Part shown: positions 1 to 8,095 of the stretch, in pieces | Numbering within the stretch: position 1 is the stretch's first letter | Layout: each line of letters starts with the position of its first letter | NCBI GenBank assembly: GCA_017397105.1 | Contig: JAFQKF010000034.1 | Location: forward strand, 1-52,616 | Source of the DNA: Clostridia bacterium | Lineage (GTDB): Bacteria > Bacillota > Clostridia > Oscillospirales > Acutalibacteraceae | DNA: 52,616 bases | Direction of reading: 5' to 3' | Program-made: the position numbers and the translations under genes | Notes under the pieces: model-generated | What the model was told of the DNA's origin: nothing | The model's input: the letters and a program-made list of their open reading frames with translations, nothing else | Database searches by the model: none

Positions 1-754
<754 letters not shown>

Positions 755-1558
755 TTAATTGCCGCTGCCTGCTACGATTTCCGTGATTTCCTGAGTGATT
801 GCACCCTGCCTTGCACGGTTGTATTCAAGCTGTAAATCATTTATCATCTGCTGAGCGTTCTTGCTTGCGGAATCCATAGCCATTCTGCGTGCGGATACCT
901 CGCTTGCAAAGCTTTCCCTTGCGCACACGGTGATTATGCCTGCCACGTATTCACGGGCAACATTATTGAGCACCGTAAGGCAGTCAGGCTCAAAAATCAT
1001 GCCTGCCGCGCCGGAAGCTTCGCTTTTCTTAAAGGGAAGAATCCATTTTATATACGCTTCCTGACTCATTACGGAATGATATCTTGTTGAGATTATTCCG
1101 AGGGAGTCAAACTTTTCCTCTGCAAAGTCGGAGCACAGCTCATCCGCAAGCTTTGCGGCATCGTCAAACGAAAAAAGCTCCGATGAGATATAAGGTTTTT
1201 CATATCTGTCACAGGCTCTTTTGCCGATGGGGATAATTTCCGCATCGGGATACTGCGCCGCAAGGCGGAAAACGTTTGCGTTGTAGCCGCCTGCAAGACC
1301 TCTGTCACCTGCGATAACAATAAGCCTTGTTCTTGAGGTTTCACGTTCCTTCATGTAAGGACTCTTGAGGCTTTCACGGTCCGCCGCAAGAACGTTGACT
1401 GTACTCTCAAGCGCCGCCGCAAAATCTCTGCCCTTCATCATCGCTTCGTTTGCTCGGCGGATTTTTGAAGAGGCAACAAGACCCATTGCGTTGGTCAGCT
1501 GCATTGTGGAGTTTACGCTCTTTATGCGCACTCTGAGTGCTTTCGTATTCTGTGACAT
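755..1558 (-). CDS. atpG: F-type ATP synthase gamma subunit
   Basis: The gamma subunit is the central rotor shaft joining the c-ring to the alpha/beta hexamer. The 267-residue product, somewhat shorter than the usual 285-290, starts with S-Q-N-T-K-A-L-R-V-R-I-K-S-V and ends with A-R-Q-G-A-I-T-Q-E-I-T-E-I, the two long terminal helices of the coiled-coil shaft and the most conserved parts of the family. It lies between atpA (6 bases upstream) and atpD, and must be co-transcribed with them. The identification is secure. Confidence 0.97.
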   Translation of the reverse strand: MSQNTKALRVRIKSVNSTMQLTNAMGLVASSKIRRANEAMMKGRDFAAALESTVNVLAADRESLKSPYMKERETSRTRLIVIAGDRGLAGGYNANVFRLAAQYPDAEIIPIGKRACDRYEKPYISSELFSFDDAAKLADELCSDFAEEKFDSLGIISTRYHSVMSQEAYIKWILPFKKSEASGAAGMIFEPDCLTVLNNVAREYVAGIITVCARESFASEVSARRMAMDSASKNAQQMINDLQLEYNRARQGAITQEITEIVAGSGN

Positions 1559-1564
1559 AGCAAA

Positions 1565-3055
1565 TTACCTCTGCATTTCGGCAAGAACAGCTTTGAGGGC
1601 TTCCTCATCCTGTTCATCGAAATAACCTGCTTCAATTCTTTCAAGCCACTTGCCGTTTTCATTTTCAAGCTTTGCAAACAGCTTTTTCTCATATTCGGGT
1701 ACTCCTGCAACGGCAACGTGGTTGAGGTAACCCTTGGTTACCGCATAAACGATTGCAACCTGGCAGCCTACGCGTACGGGAGCATTTCTGCCCTGCTTGA
1801 GCACTTCAACGATTCTTTCGCCAAGGGCAAGTCTTGCCTTTGTGTCGGCATCAAGGTCGCTGCCGAACTGCGCAAATGACTGCAACTCACGGTACTGCGA
1901 ATAGAGGAGCTTAAGCTCACCCGAAACCTTTTTCATACCCTTAAGCTGAGCCGAGCCGCCTACACGGCTTACGGAAATACCGGGGTTGATAGCAGGCATA
2001 ATACCTGAGTGGAAAAGCTCGGTTTCAAGGAAAATCTGACCGTCGGTGATTGAGATAACGTTTGTGGGAATGTAAGCGGAAACGTCGCCTGCCTGAGTTT
2101 CGATAATGGGCAGAGCGGTGATTGAGCCGCCGCCGTATTCCTTTGAAACGCACGCCGCACGCTCAAGAAGTCTTGAATGAAGATAGAAAACGTCGCCGGG
2201 GTAAGCTTCACGTCCGGGTGGACGGCGGATGAGCAGAGAAAGTGCACGGTATGCAACCGCATGCTTGCTCAGGTCATCGTAAATTATAAGAACATCCTTG
2301 CCCTGCTCGCGGAAATACTCTGCCATTGCGCAGCCGCTGTAAGGGGCAATATACTGCAAGGGTGCGCTTTCGGCGGCGCTTGCGGATACGATGATTGTGT
2401 ATTCCATAGCGCCGTTGCGGAGGAGCTCGTTTGCAAGCTGGGCAACCGAGGTGCTCTTCTGGCCGATTGCAACGTAGATGCAGATAACGTCCGAATTCTT
2501 CTGGTTGATAATGGTATCAACGGCAATTTCGGTTTTACCCGTCTGTCTGTCGCCGATAATAAGCTCACGCTGACCTCTGCCGATGGGAATCATGCTGTCA
2601 ATAGCCTTGATACCCGTCTGAAGAGGTACGCTTACGCTTTCCCTCTCAATAATGCCGGGGGCTTCGGATTCAATGGGTCTTGTGCCGCTGTATTCAACGG
2701 GACCCTTACCGTCAATGGGTTCACCAAGAGCGTTTACAACTCTTCCGAGGAGTTCTTCGCCTACGGGAACGGATAAAACCTTACCCGTTCTGTGAACGTT
2801 TGTACCTTCGCGGATATTATCCTTATCCGAAAGAACGGCAACCGAAACGGTTTCCTCCTCCAGATTCTGCGCAACGCCGAAGCTGCCGTCGTCAAACTCA
2901 AGCAGTTCGTTTGCCATGCAGTTGCGAAGTCCGTAAACACGGGCAATACCGTCACCTACAAGGATAACCTTGCCTGTTTCGGTCATGTCGATTTTTGCTT
3001 TATAATTTTTAATCTGATTTTTGATTATATTGCTGATTTCTTCGGGTCTGTTCAT
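1565..3055 (-). CDS. atpA: F-type ATP synthase alpha subunit
   Basis: The alpha subunit is the non-catalytic nucleotide-binding subunit of F1. The 496-residue protein has the Walker A loop G-D-R-Q-T-G-K-T at residues 168-175 and the alpha-specific stretch [17 protein letters not shown]. The N-terminus ([12 protein letters not shown]) contains the helix that binds the delta subunit. Its start overlaps the end of atpH by 4 bases (ATGA type), which implies translational coupling. Length is normal for the family (about 500). Confidence 0.97.
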   Translation of the reverse strand: MNRPEEISNIIKNQIKNYKAKIDMTETGKVILVGDGIARVYGLRNCMANELLEFDDGSFGVAQNLEEETVSVAVLSDKDNIREGTNVHRTGKVLSVPVGEELLGRVVNALGEPIDGKGPVEYSGTRPIESEAPGIIERESVSVPLQTGIKAIDSMIPIGRGQRELIIGDRQTGKTEIAVDTIINQKNSDVICIYVAIGQKSTSVAQLANELLRNGAMEYTIIVSASAAESAPLQYIAPYSGCAMAEYFREQGKDVLIIYDDLSKHAVAYRALSLLIRRPPGREAYPGDVFYLHSRLLERAACVSKEYGGGSITALPIIETQAGDVSAYIPTNVISITDGQIFLETELFHSGIMPAINPGISVSRVGGSAQLKGMKKVSGELKLLYSQYRELQSFAQFGSDLDADTKARLALGERIVEVLKQGRNAPVRVGCQVAIVYAVTKGYLNHVAVAGVPEYEKKLFAKLENENGKWLERIEAGYFDEQDEEALKAVLAEMQR

Positions 3056-3591
3056 GAGTTCATCACATCCTTAATCTCGCCCAGGCGGTGCTTGATGCTT
3101 GAGTCGAAGGTTTTTCCGTCAACCTCAACCTTGATGCCGCCTATCAGTGATTCATCAATAATATAAATGGGGTCAATGCTCTTTGCCGTAAGCTTTTCAA
3201 GCTTTTTGCAAACCGAGCTTTTCTGTTCTTCGCTCAGTGCTACAGCGGAATAAACCGTTGCAACTGCTCTGTTGGAGAATTCTCTTGCAAGCTTTATGAA
3301 TTCGTCAATGCAGCCGGTAACGGTGCGCATCTTTCCGTTTTCACAAAGCACCTTAAGAAACGAAACAACGTATTCGGGCAGATTCCCCTCAAATGCTTCG
3401 TCGATTGATGCGAGCCTTTCGCTGAGAGCGATTGCGGGGGAGTTGAGAAACTCGGCATAATCGGGATTCTCATCAAAAAGCTGCCTGAGCATACCGAGCG
3501 AGTCAAGAAATTCCTGAGTTGCGTTTTCCTCTGCCGCAAGAGTAAACAAAGCCTCTGCGTATTCACGTTCAGTCTGAATCATTTTCATCAC
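3052..3591 (-). CDS. atpH: F-type ATP synthase delta subunit
   Basis: The delta subunit links the peripheral stalk (b dimer) to the top of F1. The 179-residue frame is typical in length and ends with the conserved pattern [20 protein letters not shown]. Several starts are possible: GTG-ATG-AAA-ATG all lie in frame near 3591. The AGGTG ribosome binding site 6 bases before the third one favours a start at M-I-Q-T-E-R-E (about 3582), which trims three residues. In either case the gene overlaps the end of atpF and its end overlaps atpA, so the three are translationally coupled. Confidence 0.94.
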   Translation of the reverse strand: MMKMIQTEREYAEALFTLAAEENATQEFLDSLGMLRQLFDENPDYAEFLNSPAIALSERLASIDEAFEGNLPEYVVSFLKVLCENGKMRTVTGCIDEFIKLAREFSNRAVATVYSAVALSEEQKSSVCKKLEKLTAKSIDPIYIIDESLIGGIKVEVDGKTFDSSIKHRLGEIKDVMNS

Positions 3592-4081
3592 CTATGCTTT
3601 CAATAAATGAATCAATGAAGCGCTGATGGTCCTCGGCGGAAATCTCCCTTTCGAGCACCTTTTCTGTGAGAAGAGAGGAAACCTCAACAATTTCTTTCTT
3701 AACCGCATCCTCGGCCTTTTTGCGCTCAAGGATTGCCTCGTTTTCAGCCTGACGGACAATACCGTCCGCTTTGACTCTGGCTTCGGCGATTATCTCCTTT
3801 TCACGCTCGGTTGCAACGCTTACGGCGGATTTGATTACTTCGTCCGCCTCTGCCTTTGCGCCGAGAAGCTTTTCTTCATATTTTACTTTGTCAGAATAAG
3901 CCTGTTCCTTTGCCTGAGCCGCCGCATCGTAATCACCCTGAATGGTGTTCTGACGCTGCTCAAGCATCTTTTTTACAGGCTTGTATAAGAACTTTTTCAC
4001 CATCAGAAACAGCAGAACAAGATTCCCGAGGGAAGCAAGCATCTGCCATATATTGACGGAAATAACATCTAATGTTTGCAT
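3569..4081 (-). CDS. atpF: F-type ATP synthase b subunit
   Basis: The b subunit is the membrane-anchored peripheral stalk that stops the alpha/beta hexamer from turning with the rotor. The protein (170 residues from the chosen start) has one N-terminal membrane helix (about residues 10-28) followed by the expected long charged helix rich in K, E, A and Q. An in-frame GTG exists at 4090, but the GGAGTG ribosome binding site overlaps it and sits 6 bases before the ATG at 4081, so the product starts M-Q-T-L-D-V. It lies between atpE and atpH and overlaps the latter. Confidence 0.94.
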   Translation of the reverse strand: MQTLDVISVNIWQMLASLGNLVLLFLMVKKFLYKPVKKMLEQRQNTIQGDYDAAAQAKEQAYSDKVKYEEKLLGAKAEADEVIKSAVSVATEREKEIIAEARVKADGIVRQAENEAILERKKAEDAVKKEIVEVSSLLTEKVLEREISAEDHQRFIDSFIESIGDENDSD

Positions 4082-4105
4082 TGGTTTCACTCCGATGTTA
4101 AGAAA

Positions 4106-4411
<306 letters not shown>

Positions 4412-4420
4412 TTAATATTT

Positions 4421-5314
4421 TTATGATTTATTTTTTGCACTTTTACGTGCTTTTTTCTTTTCGTAGGTTTCTATATCGAATGCGCCTGCAACGTACATCA
4501 TTGTAAGCATTGCGAAAATGAATGCCTGCAAGCAGCCGCTGAAAACGTCGAAATAGATTGAAAGAACGGCGGGGATGCCTACCTGGAAAAGCGGAATATC
4601 CGCAAGGAATCCGGGCAGCCAGCCGAGCAGCTTGGATGAAACTCCGCCGAGAGCGGAGCCTAAAAGCACTGAGATAACAGTTCCCGAAAGCACGTTGCCG
4701 TAATGACGGAATGCCATTGAAACGGGAGTTGCAACCTCGCTGATAAGGTTAATCGGCGTAAGAAGCGCAACGGGCTGGGTAAAGCTCTTCAAGTAATTTA
4801 TCGGGCCGCACTTCATCTTATAGTAAGTTATGAGAACGAATACAAGCACTGCCCAGCCGCCGACGATGTTGATATCCGAAGTGGGCGGATAAAGACCGAA
4901 AAGCGTAAGCAGGCTTGAAAACGCGGAAAGAGCGAGTATTGCAATAATGAACGGCGAGAAGCCCTTGAAGTATTCGCCCATATTCTCGTTTACGAGCGAA
5001 TCCACCTTTTCAACTATCATCTCTGCAAAGTGCTGACGCTTAAGGTCGATTTTTTCCGTCATACCGTGAGTGATGAACAGACAGAAAAACAGAATTACAA
5101 TCAGCACTAAAGCGGAATTGACCTGCGATTCGGTAACGGGAAGGTCCTGAATCGGCAAGGGGATTGTGAAATAGACTCTTGCACCCGTTATGGATATTCC
5201 TTCGGATGCAGGTGTGGTGAGCACCTTGAGGATTATTCCGAACACAATCGGAATAATCATCATTGCAATGAAGAAGATATCCGCAATTTTAAATTTGAGG
5301 CTTGTTTTTTTCAA
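4421..5314 (-). CDS. atpB: F-type ATP synthase a subunit
   Basis: The a subunit is the membrane stator that provides the ion half-channels beside the c-ring. The 297-residue protein has about six hydrophobic segments. The essential stator arginine is R203 in the motif F-R-H-Y-G-N-V-L-S-G-T, equivalent to Arg210 in E. coli (where the motif reads L-R-L-F-G-N). The C-terminus is a basic tail rich in Lys and Arg. The gene is 27 bases before atpE and 11 bases after atpI in transcription order. Confidence 0.95.
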   Translation of the reverse strand: MKKTSLKFKIADIFFIAMMIIPIVFGIILKVLTTPASEGISITGARVYFTIPLPIQDLPVTESQVNSALVLIVILFFCLFITHGMTEKIDLKRQHFAEMIVEKVDSLVNENMGEYFKGFSPFIIAILALSAFSSLLTLFGLYPPTSDINIVGGWAVLVFVLITYYKMKCGPINYLKSFTQPVALLTPINLISEVATPVSMAFRHYGNVLSGTVISVLLGSALGGVSSKLLGWLPGFLADIPLFQVGIPAVLSIYFDVFSGCLQAFIFAMLTMMYVAGAFDIETYEKKKARKSAKNKS

Positions 5315-5325
5315 TTCATATCACC

Positions 5326-5712
5326 TCATCCCTTTTTCTTTATTGAAATCGCACGCAGGGCAACGGCGATGCGCGGAAATACGTAAGGAATAACTACCGT
5401 AAGCAGGCTGAATACGGGGGCAACGTGACCTATAACCGCAATGATGAACATAATCAGGGTGCGCAGCATCTGCGAAAGCTTCATGCGGCTTTTTGCCTCC
5501 TTGGCTTCAAGTCCGAGTGCGGACTGTACAGTAAGACCCATAAAAAAGAAATTGCACACTGCGGCAACTGCGCCCAGAACGTTACCCAACAGCACGGTGT
5601 AATTCCATTTGCCGAGCACAAGAAAAACGGACTGCATAAGCACGCTGAGGATAAGAGTTACCAATGCAACGTATGCTGTTTCTTTTAATACAGTCGAATC
5701 AACTTTTTTCAA
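5326..5712 (-). CDS. atpI: ATP synthase subunit I-like membrane protein
   Basis: This small hydrophobic protein of 128 residues has about four predicted membrane helices and heads the ATP synthase operon, the position of AtpI, which helps assemble the c-ring in several bacteria. The assignment rests on position, size and hydropathy more than on a strict motif. The frame can be extended to an ATG at 5757, but that ATG overlaps the -10 box of the operon promoter (5748-5753) and so cannot be in the transcript. The TTG at 5712, ten bases after AAAGG, is the first usable start (L-K-K-V-D-S-T-V-L-K). Confidence 0.75.
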   Translation of the reverse strand: MKKVDSTVLKETAYVALVTLILSVLMQSVFLVLGKWNYTVLLGNVLGAVAAVCNFFFMGLTVQSALGLEAKEAKSRMKLSQMLRTLIMFIIAVIGHVAPVFSLLTVVIPYVFPRIAVALRAISIKKKG

Positions 5713-5747
5713 ATCAACCAGACCTTTATACAAAAATATTATTTTTA

Positions 5748-5776
5748 ATGATAACATAAATATAAAGAATTTTCAA
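5748..5776 (-). promoter_or_regulatory. Sigma-A promoter of the ATP synthase operon
   Basis: On the minus strand TTGAAA (5771-5776) and TATCAT (5748-5753) are separated by 17 bases. Transcription would start near 5741, about 30 bases before the atpI TTG codon. No other promoter of this quality is seen before atpD, so it probably drives the whole operon. Confidence 0.75.
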
Positions 5777-5858
5777 TCATTACGAGAAAGAAAAAATATT
5801 TTTGTTGTGTTTTTTTGAATGGGAGAAACCGGGTTTTTCGTAAGGACCAAGCAGAACA

Positions 5859-6107
5859 CTAAGAATCTTCTGATTCATTTGTAAGAAGATATTCCAAAGA
5901 AACATTATAGAATCTTGCAGATGCAAGCAGAACATCATACGGAACTGTTCTTGTTCCGGATTCGTATTTGGTATACGTGTTTCTTGCAATTTGAAAACCG
6001 CTTTTTCTCAATTTTTCGCAAAACTGATTTTGAGTTAAATGATTTTTTAATCTTAATCTTTTAAGATTCCGGGCAATTATCAGATTTATGTTTTTACAAG
6101 AAGCCAT
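5859..6107 (-). CDS. Small XRE-family helix-turn-helix regulator
   Basis: This 82-residue protein is essentially one Cro/CI-type DNA-binding domain (about residues 8-65): R-N-L-K-R-L-R-L-K-N-H-L-T-Q-N-Q-F starts the first helices, and the recognition region follows with N-T-Y-T-K-Y-E-S-G-T-R-T-V-P. There is no room for a ligand domain. AAAGGA lies 7 bases before the ATG. It is divergent from a second small regulator at 6200, and its promoter is overlapped by an inverted repeat (6124-6170), which suggests autoregulation. A hydrophobic patch follows (V-L-L-A-S-A-R-F-Y-N-V-S-L-E-Y-L-L), as is usual for this domain. Targets are unknown. Confidence 0.88.
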   Translation of the reverse strand: MASCKNINLIIARNLKRLRLKNHLTQNQFCEKLRKSGFQIARNTYTKYESGTRTVPYDVLLASARFYNVSLEYLLTNESEDS

Positions 6108-6123
6108 AACGTCATCCTTTGTT

Positions 6124-6170
6124 TTATGGGGATTATATCCCCTTAATAAAAGAGATTATAATCCCCATAA
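6124..6170. promoter_or_regulatory. Operator-like inverted repeat between divergent XRE genes
   Basis: A perfect 14-base inverted repeat has arms TTATGGGGATTATA (6124-6137) and TATAATCCCCATAA (6157-6170), with arm centres 33 bases apart, about three helical turns. Each arm extends into a near-palindrome of its own (GGGGATTATATCCCC at 6128-6142; GAGATTATAATCCCC at 6152-6166). The right arm covers the -10 box of the minus-strand promoter. This is the expected form of paired repressor sites, but binding by either neighbour is inferred. Confidence 0.7.
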
Positions 6171-6183
6171 TAATTGCTGTCAA
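6155..6183 (-). promoter_or_regulatory. Consensus promoter for the minus-strand XRE gene
   Basis: TTGACA (6178-6183 on the minus strand), a 17-base spacer and TATAAT (6155-6160) match the sigma-A consensus exactly. The -10 box lies inside the right arm of the inverted repeat, so a bound repressor would block it. Confidence 0.8.
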
Positions 6184-6199
6184 TATGGGGGTGCATTTT

Positions 6200-6400
6200 A
6201 TGATTGTTTACGACAAACTGTGGCAGCTGATGAAAGAGAAAAACGTTTCCACGTATCAGCTCAGGGAGAATTGCGGGATTGACAGCAAGACCGTAAGAAG
6301 GCTCAGAGCTAACGAAAATACCGAAACCAAAACCCTGAATAAGCTGTGTGCTTTTCTGCAGTGCCGCTTAGAGGATATTGCCGAATATATTGAAGATTAA
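6200..6400 (+). CDS. Small Cro/CI-type regulator (YozG-like)
   Basis: This is a 66-residue DNA-binding protein of the compact Cro/CI type: M-I-V-Y-D-K-L-W-Q-L-M-K-E-K-N-V-S-T-Y-Q begins helix 1, the recognition helix lies in D-S-K-T-V-R-R-L-R-A-N, and the tail L-N-K-L-C-A-F-L-Q-C-R-L-E-D-I is typical of the YozG-like subgroup. The frame is open back to 6119, but the upstream part encodes an unlikely run of isoleucines across the operator. The ATG at 6200 follows GGGGGTG and gives the usual family start. It is divergent from the XRE gene at 6107. Confidence 0.85.
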   Translation: MIVYDKLWQLMKEKNVSTYQLRENCGIDSKTVRRLRANENTETKTLNKLCAFLQCRLEDIAEYIED

Positions 6401-6408
6401 AAATATGC

Positions 6409-6452
6409 AACGCCTGCTTGCGGATTTTGCCGCGGCAGGCGTTAAATTTTTC
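6409..6452 (+). terminator. Intrinsic terminator
   Basis: AACGCCTGC (6409-6417) pairs perfectly with GCAGGCGTT (6435-6443) and is followed by an A/T stretch ending in TTTTTC. It closes the small regulator gene. Confidence 0.8.
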
Positions 6453-6471
6453 TTGTATCCTGCGGTTAAAG

Positions 6472-6480
6472 TGTTATAAT
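6472..6480 (+). promoter_or_regulatory. Extended -10 promoter of the serine hydrolase gene
   Basis: TGTTATAAT is a full extended -10 element (TGnTATAAT); only a weak TTGTAT -35 lies 16 bases upstream (6453-6458). It precedes the ATG at 6517 by 36 bases. Confidence 0.65.
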
Positions 6481-6516
6481 GGAAATATAACAAAATTACC
6501 GACAGGGGGCACAGCT

Positions 6517-8040
6517 ATGGTAAAGACGGATAAACTCTCGTGCAAAAGGCTTTATGAATTTTACCGTGAGCTTGAAAACAGAGGGATTGAAAACCATTCC
6601 CTTATTATAATGCAGCACGGCGAAACCTTGTTTGAAGAATATGCCGCACCGTATTCGGCGGATATGCCGCACACTATGTTTTCGGTAACAAAATCAATTG
6701 TTGCCACGGCGGCTGGCTTTGCGATAGAAGAGGGGCTTTTTTCGCTCGAGTCAAAAATTCTGCCCATTTTCCCCGAGTATGAGCATTGCGAAAGCGGGCA
6801 GTGGGAGGAAACCACGGTGCGCTCCGTGCTTACCATGCAAAGCAATAAGGAATTCAGCTTTCTGCAGGATATGACGGGGGATTATGTTGAGATTTTTATG
6901 AAAGCGCCGTTCCGTAAGAATAAAGGCTTCCTTTACAGCAATAACGATGCGCATATGGTGGCGGCAATTATACAGAAGCTTTCGGGCGAAAACCTTGTGG
7001 ATTACCTTATGCCGAGGCTTTTTGAACCCTTGGGGATTGAAAGACCCTTCTGGGAAACCAACGAAAAAGGCGAATGCATAGGCGGCACGGGCGTTTACCT
7101 TAAACTGCGCGACGTTGCAAAAATCTGCCAATGCTATGCCGACGGCGGCAGGTATAACGGCAGGCAGATAATCCCCGAATGGTGGACGAGGGAGGCAACC
7201 GCACTTCAGGTTGACTTTGACGGCAAAGGCAAAAACGGCTACGGATATCTTTTCTGGCTTGAAGGCGGATGCATCTGTATGTCGGGAATGTTCGGGCAGT
7301 TTGCAGGATATTTTCCGCAATACGATGCGGTTGCGGTTGGCTTCAACTGCGTTGTTGACGATAATAAAAACACTTCCCTTATGGAAAAAGAGTTAATGAA
7401 AGTTTTTGAAGGACCTGACGGTGAAGAGTGGGAAGAAAAGCTTTCAGATTACCTTGCATCAAGGGGAGAAAAGCCCGTTATATGTGACGGTATTCCCGAT
7501 ATACCGACGGGCAGAGTTTTCCGTTTAACTGCTTTTTCGGATATAATTGCAAAGCTTTTGTTCCCTGCAAGCCTTATTCCGCGCTCTCTCACCTCCAGCT
7601 TTGCCCGCAGACCCAAAAAAAATCTTGACAGAGTATCGTTTGAACTCAATGGCGCAGAGCTTGAAATCAAGTGGTATGAGGAAGAGGATGAGGTGGTTAT
7701 TAAATGCGGTCTTGACGGCGTGCCCCGTACTTCTTATTGTTCAATCAAGGGCTATCCTTACACAATCCGCTCTTATGCGTATATGCAGGGCGGCAAGCTC
7801 AATGCGGTGATAAAGCCGCTCAATACGCTTTCCACGCAGTATGCAGCCTTTGATTTTGCAAAGGATTCGGTGAAAATTCAGCTTAAAGGAACACCGAGTT
7901 TTCCTGAATTTATATGCCGCAACGCAAACCACAGCGATATTATCCGCAACCACCCGAAGCTCAGACCCATAATGATGAAATGCCTGAATTTTGTGCTTTC
8001 CACCACCGAAATGCCCATGAAATTCAGAGCGGTAAAATAA
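6517..8040 (+). CDS. Serine beta-lactamase-family hydrolase (PF00144), cytoplasmic
   Basis: This 507-residue protein belongs to the class C beta-lactamase / penicillin-binding esterase superfamily. The nucleophile motif S-V-T-K is at residues 56-59 and the second catalytic motif Y-S-N at 140-142. The first ~330 residues are the enzyme fold and the last ~170 form a beta-rich extension shared with the paralogue at 45655. No signal peptide is present, so it is probably not a cell-wall enzyme; a cytoplasmic esterase or peptidase is more likely. The ATG at 6517 follows AGGGGG; the open frame further upstream crosses the promoter and terminator. The substrate cannot be read from the sequence. Confidence 0.85.
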   Translation: MVKTDKLSCKRLYEFYRELENRGIENHSLIIMQHGETLFEEYAAPYSADMPHTMFSVTKSIVATAAGFAIEEGLFSLESKILPIFPEYEHCESGQWEETTVRSVLTMQSNKEFSFLQDMTGDYVEIFMKAPFRKNKGFLYSNNDAHMVAAIIQKLSGENLVDYLMPRLFEPLGIERPFWETNEKGECIGGTGVYLKLRDVAKICQCYADGGRYNGRQIIPEWWTREATALQVDFDGKGKNGYGYLFWLEGGCICMSGMFGQFAGYFPQYDAVAVGFNCVVDDNKNTSLMEKELMKVFEGPDGEEWEEKLSDYLASRGEKPVICDGIPDIPTGRVFRLTAFSDIIAKLLFPASLIPRSLTSSFARRPKKNLDRVSFELNGAELEIKWYEEEDEVVIKCGLDGVPRTSYCSIKGYPYTIRSYAYMQGGKLNAVIKPLNTLSTQYAAFDFAKDSVKIQLKGTPSFPEFICRNANHSDIIRNHPKLRPIMMKCLNFVLSTTEMPMKFRAVK

Positions 8041-8045
8041 AAAAT

Positions 8046-8092
8046 ACGGTACGTTGCCAAAGAGGAAAATCTCTGCAACGTACCGTTTTTTG
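8046..8092. terminator. Bidirectional terminator
   Basis: ACGGTACGTTGC (8046-8057) pairs with GCAACGTACCGT (8075-8086), with an inner AGAG/CTCT extension. T-rich tracts leave the stem in both directions, so it can serve both the hydrolase gene and the converging GH95-like gene. Confidence 0.88.
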
Positions 8093-8095
8093 TTG

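Noticed and set aside
2177-2776. A 199-residue open frame on the plus strand inside atpA
   Set aside because: It is antisense to a conserved gene, has no ribosome binding site, and its translation (rich in Cys, Asn and Gly) is a product of atpA codon bias.
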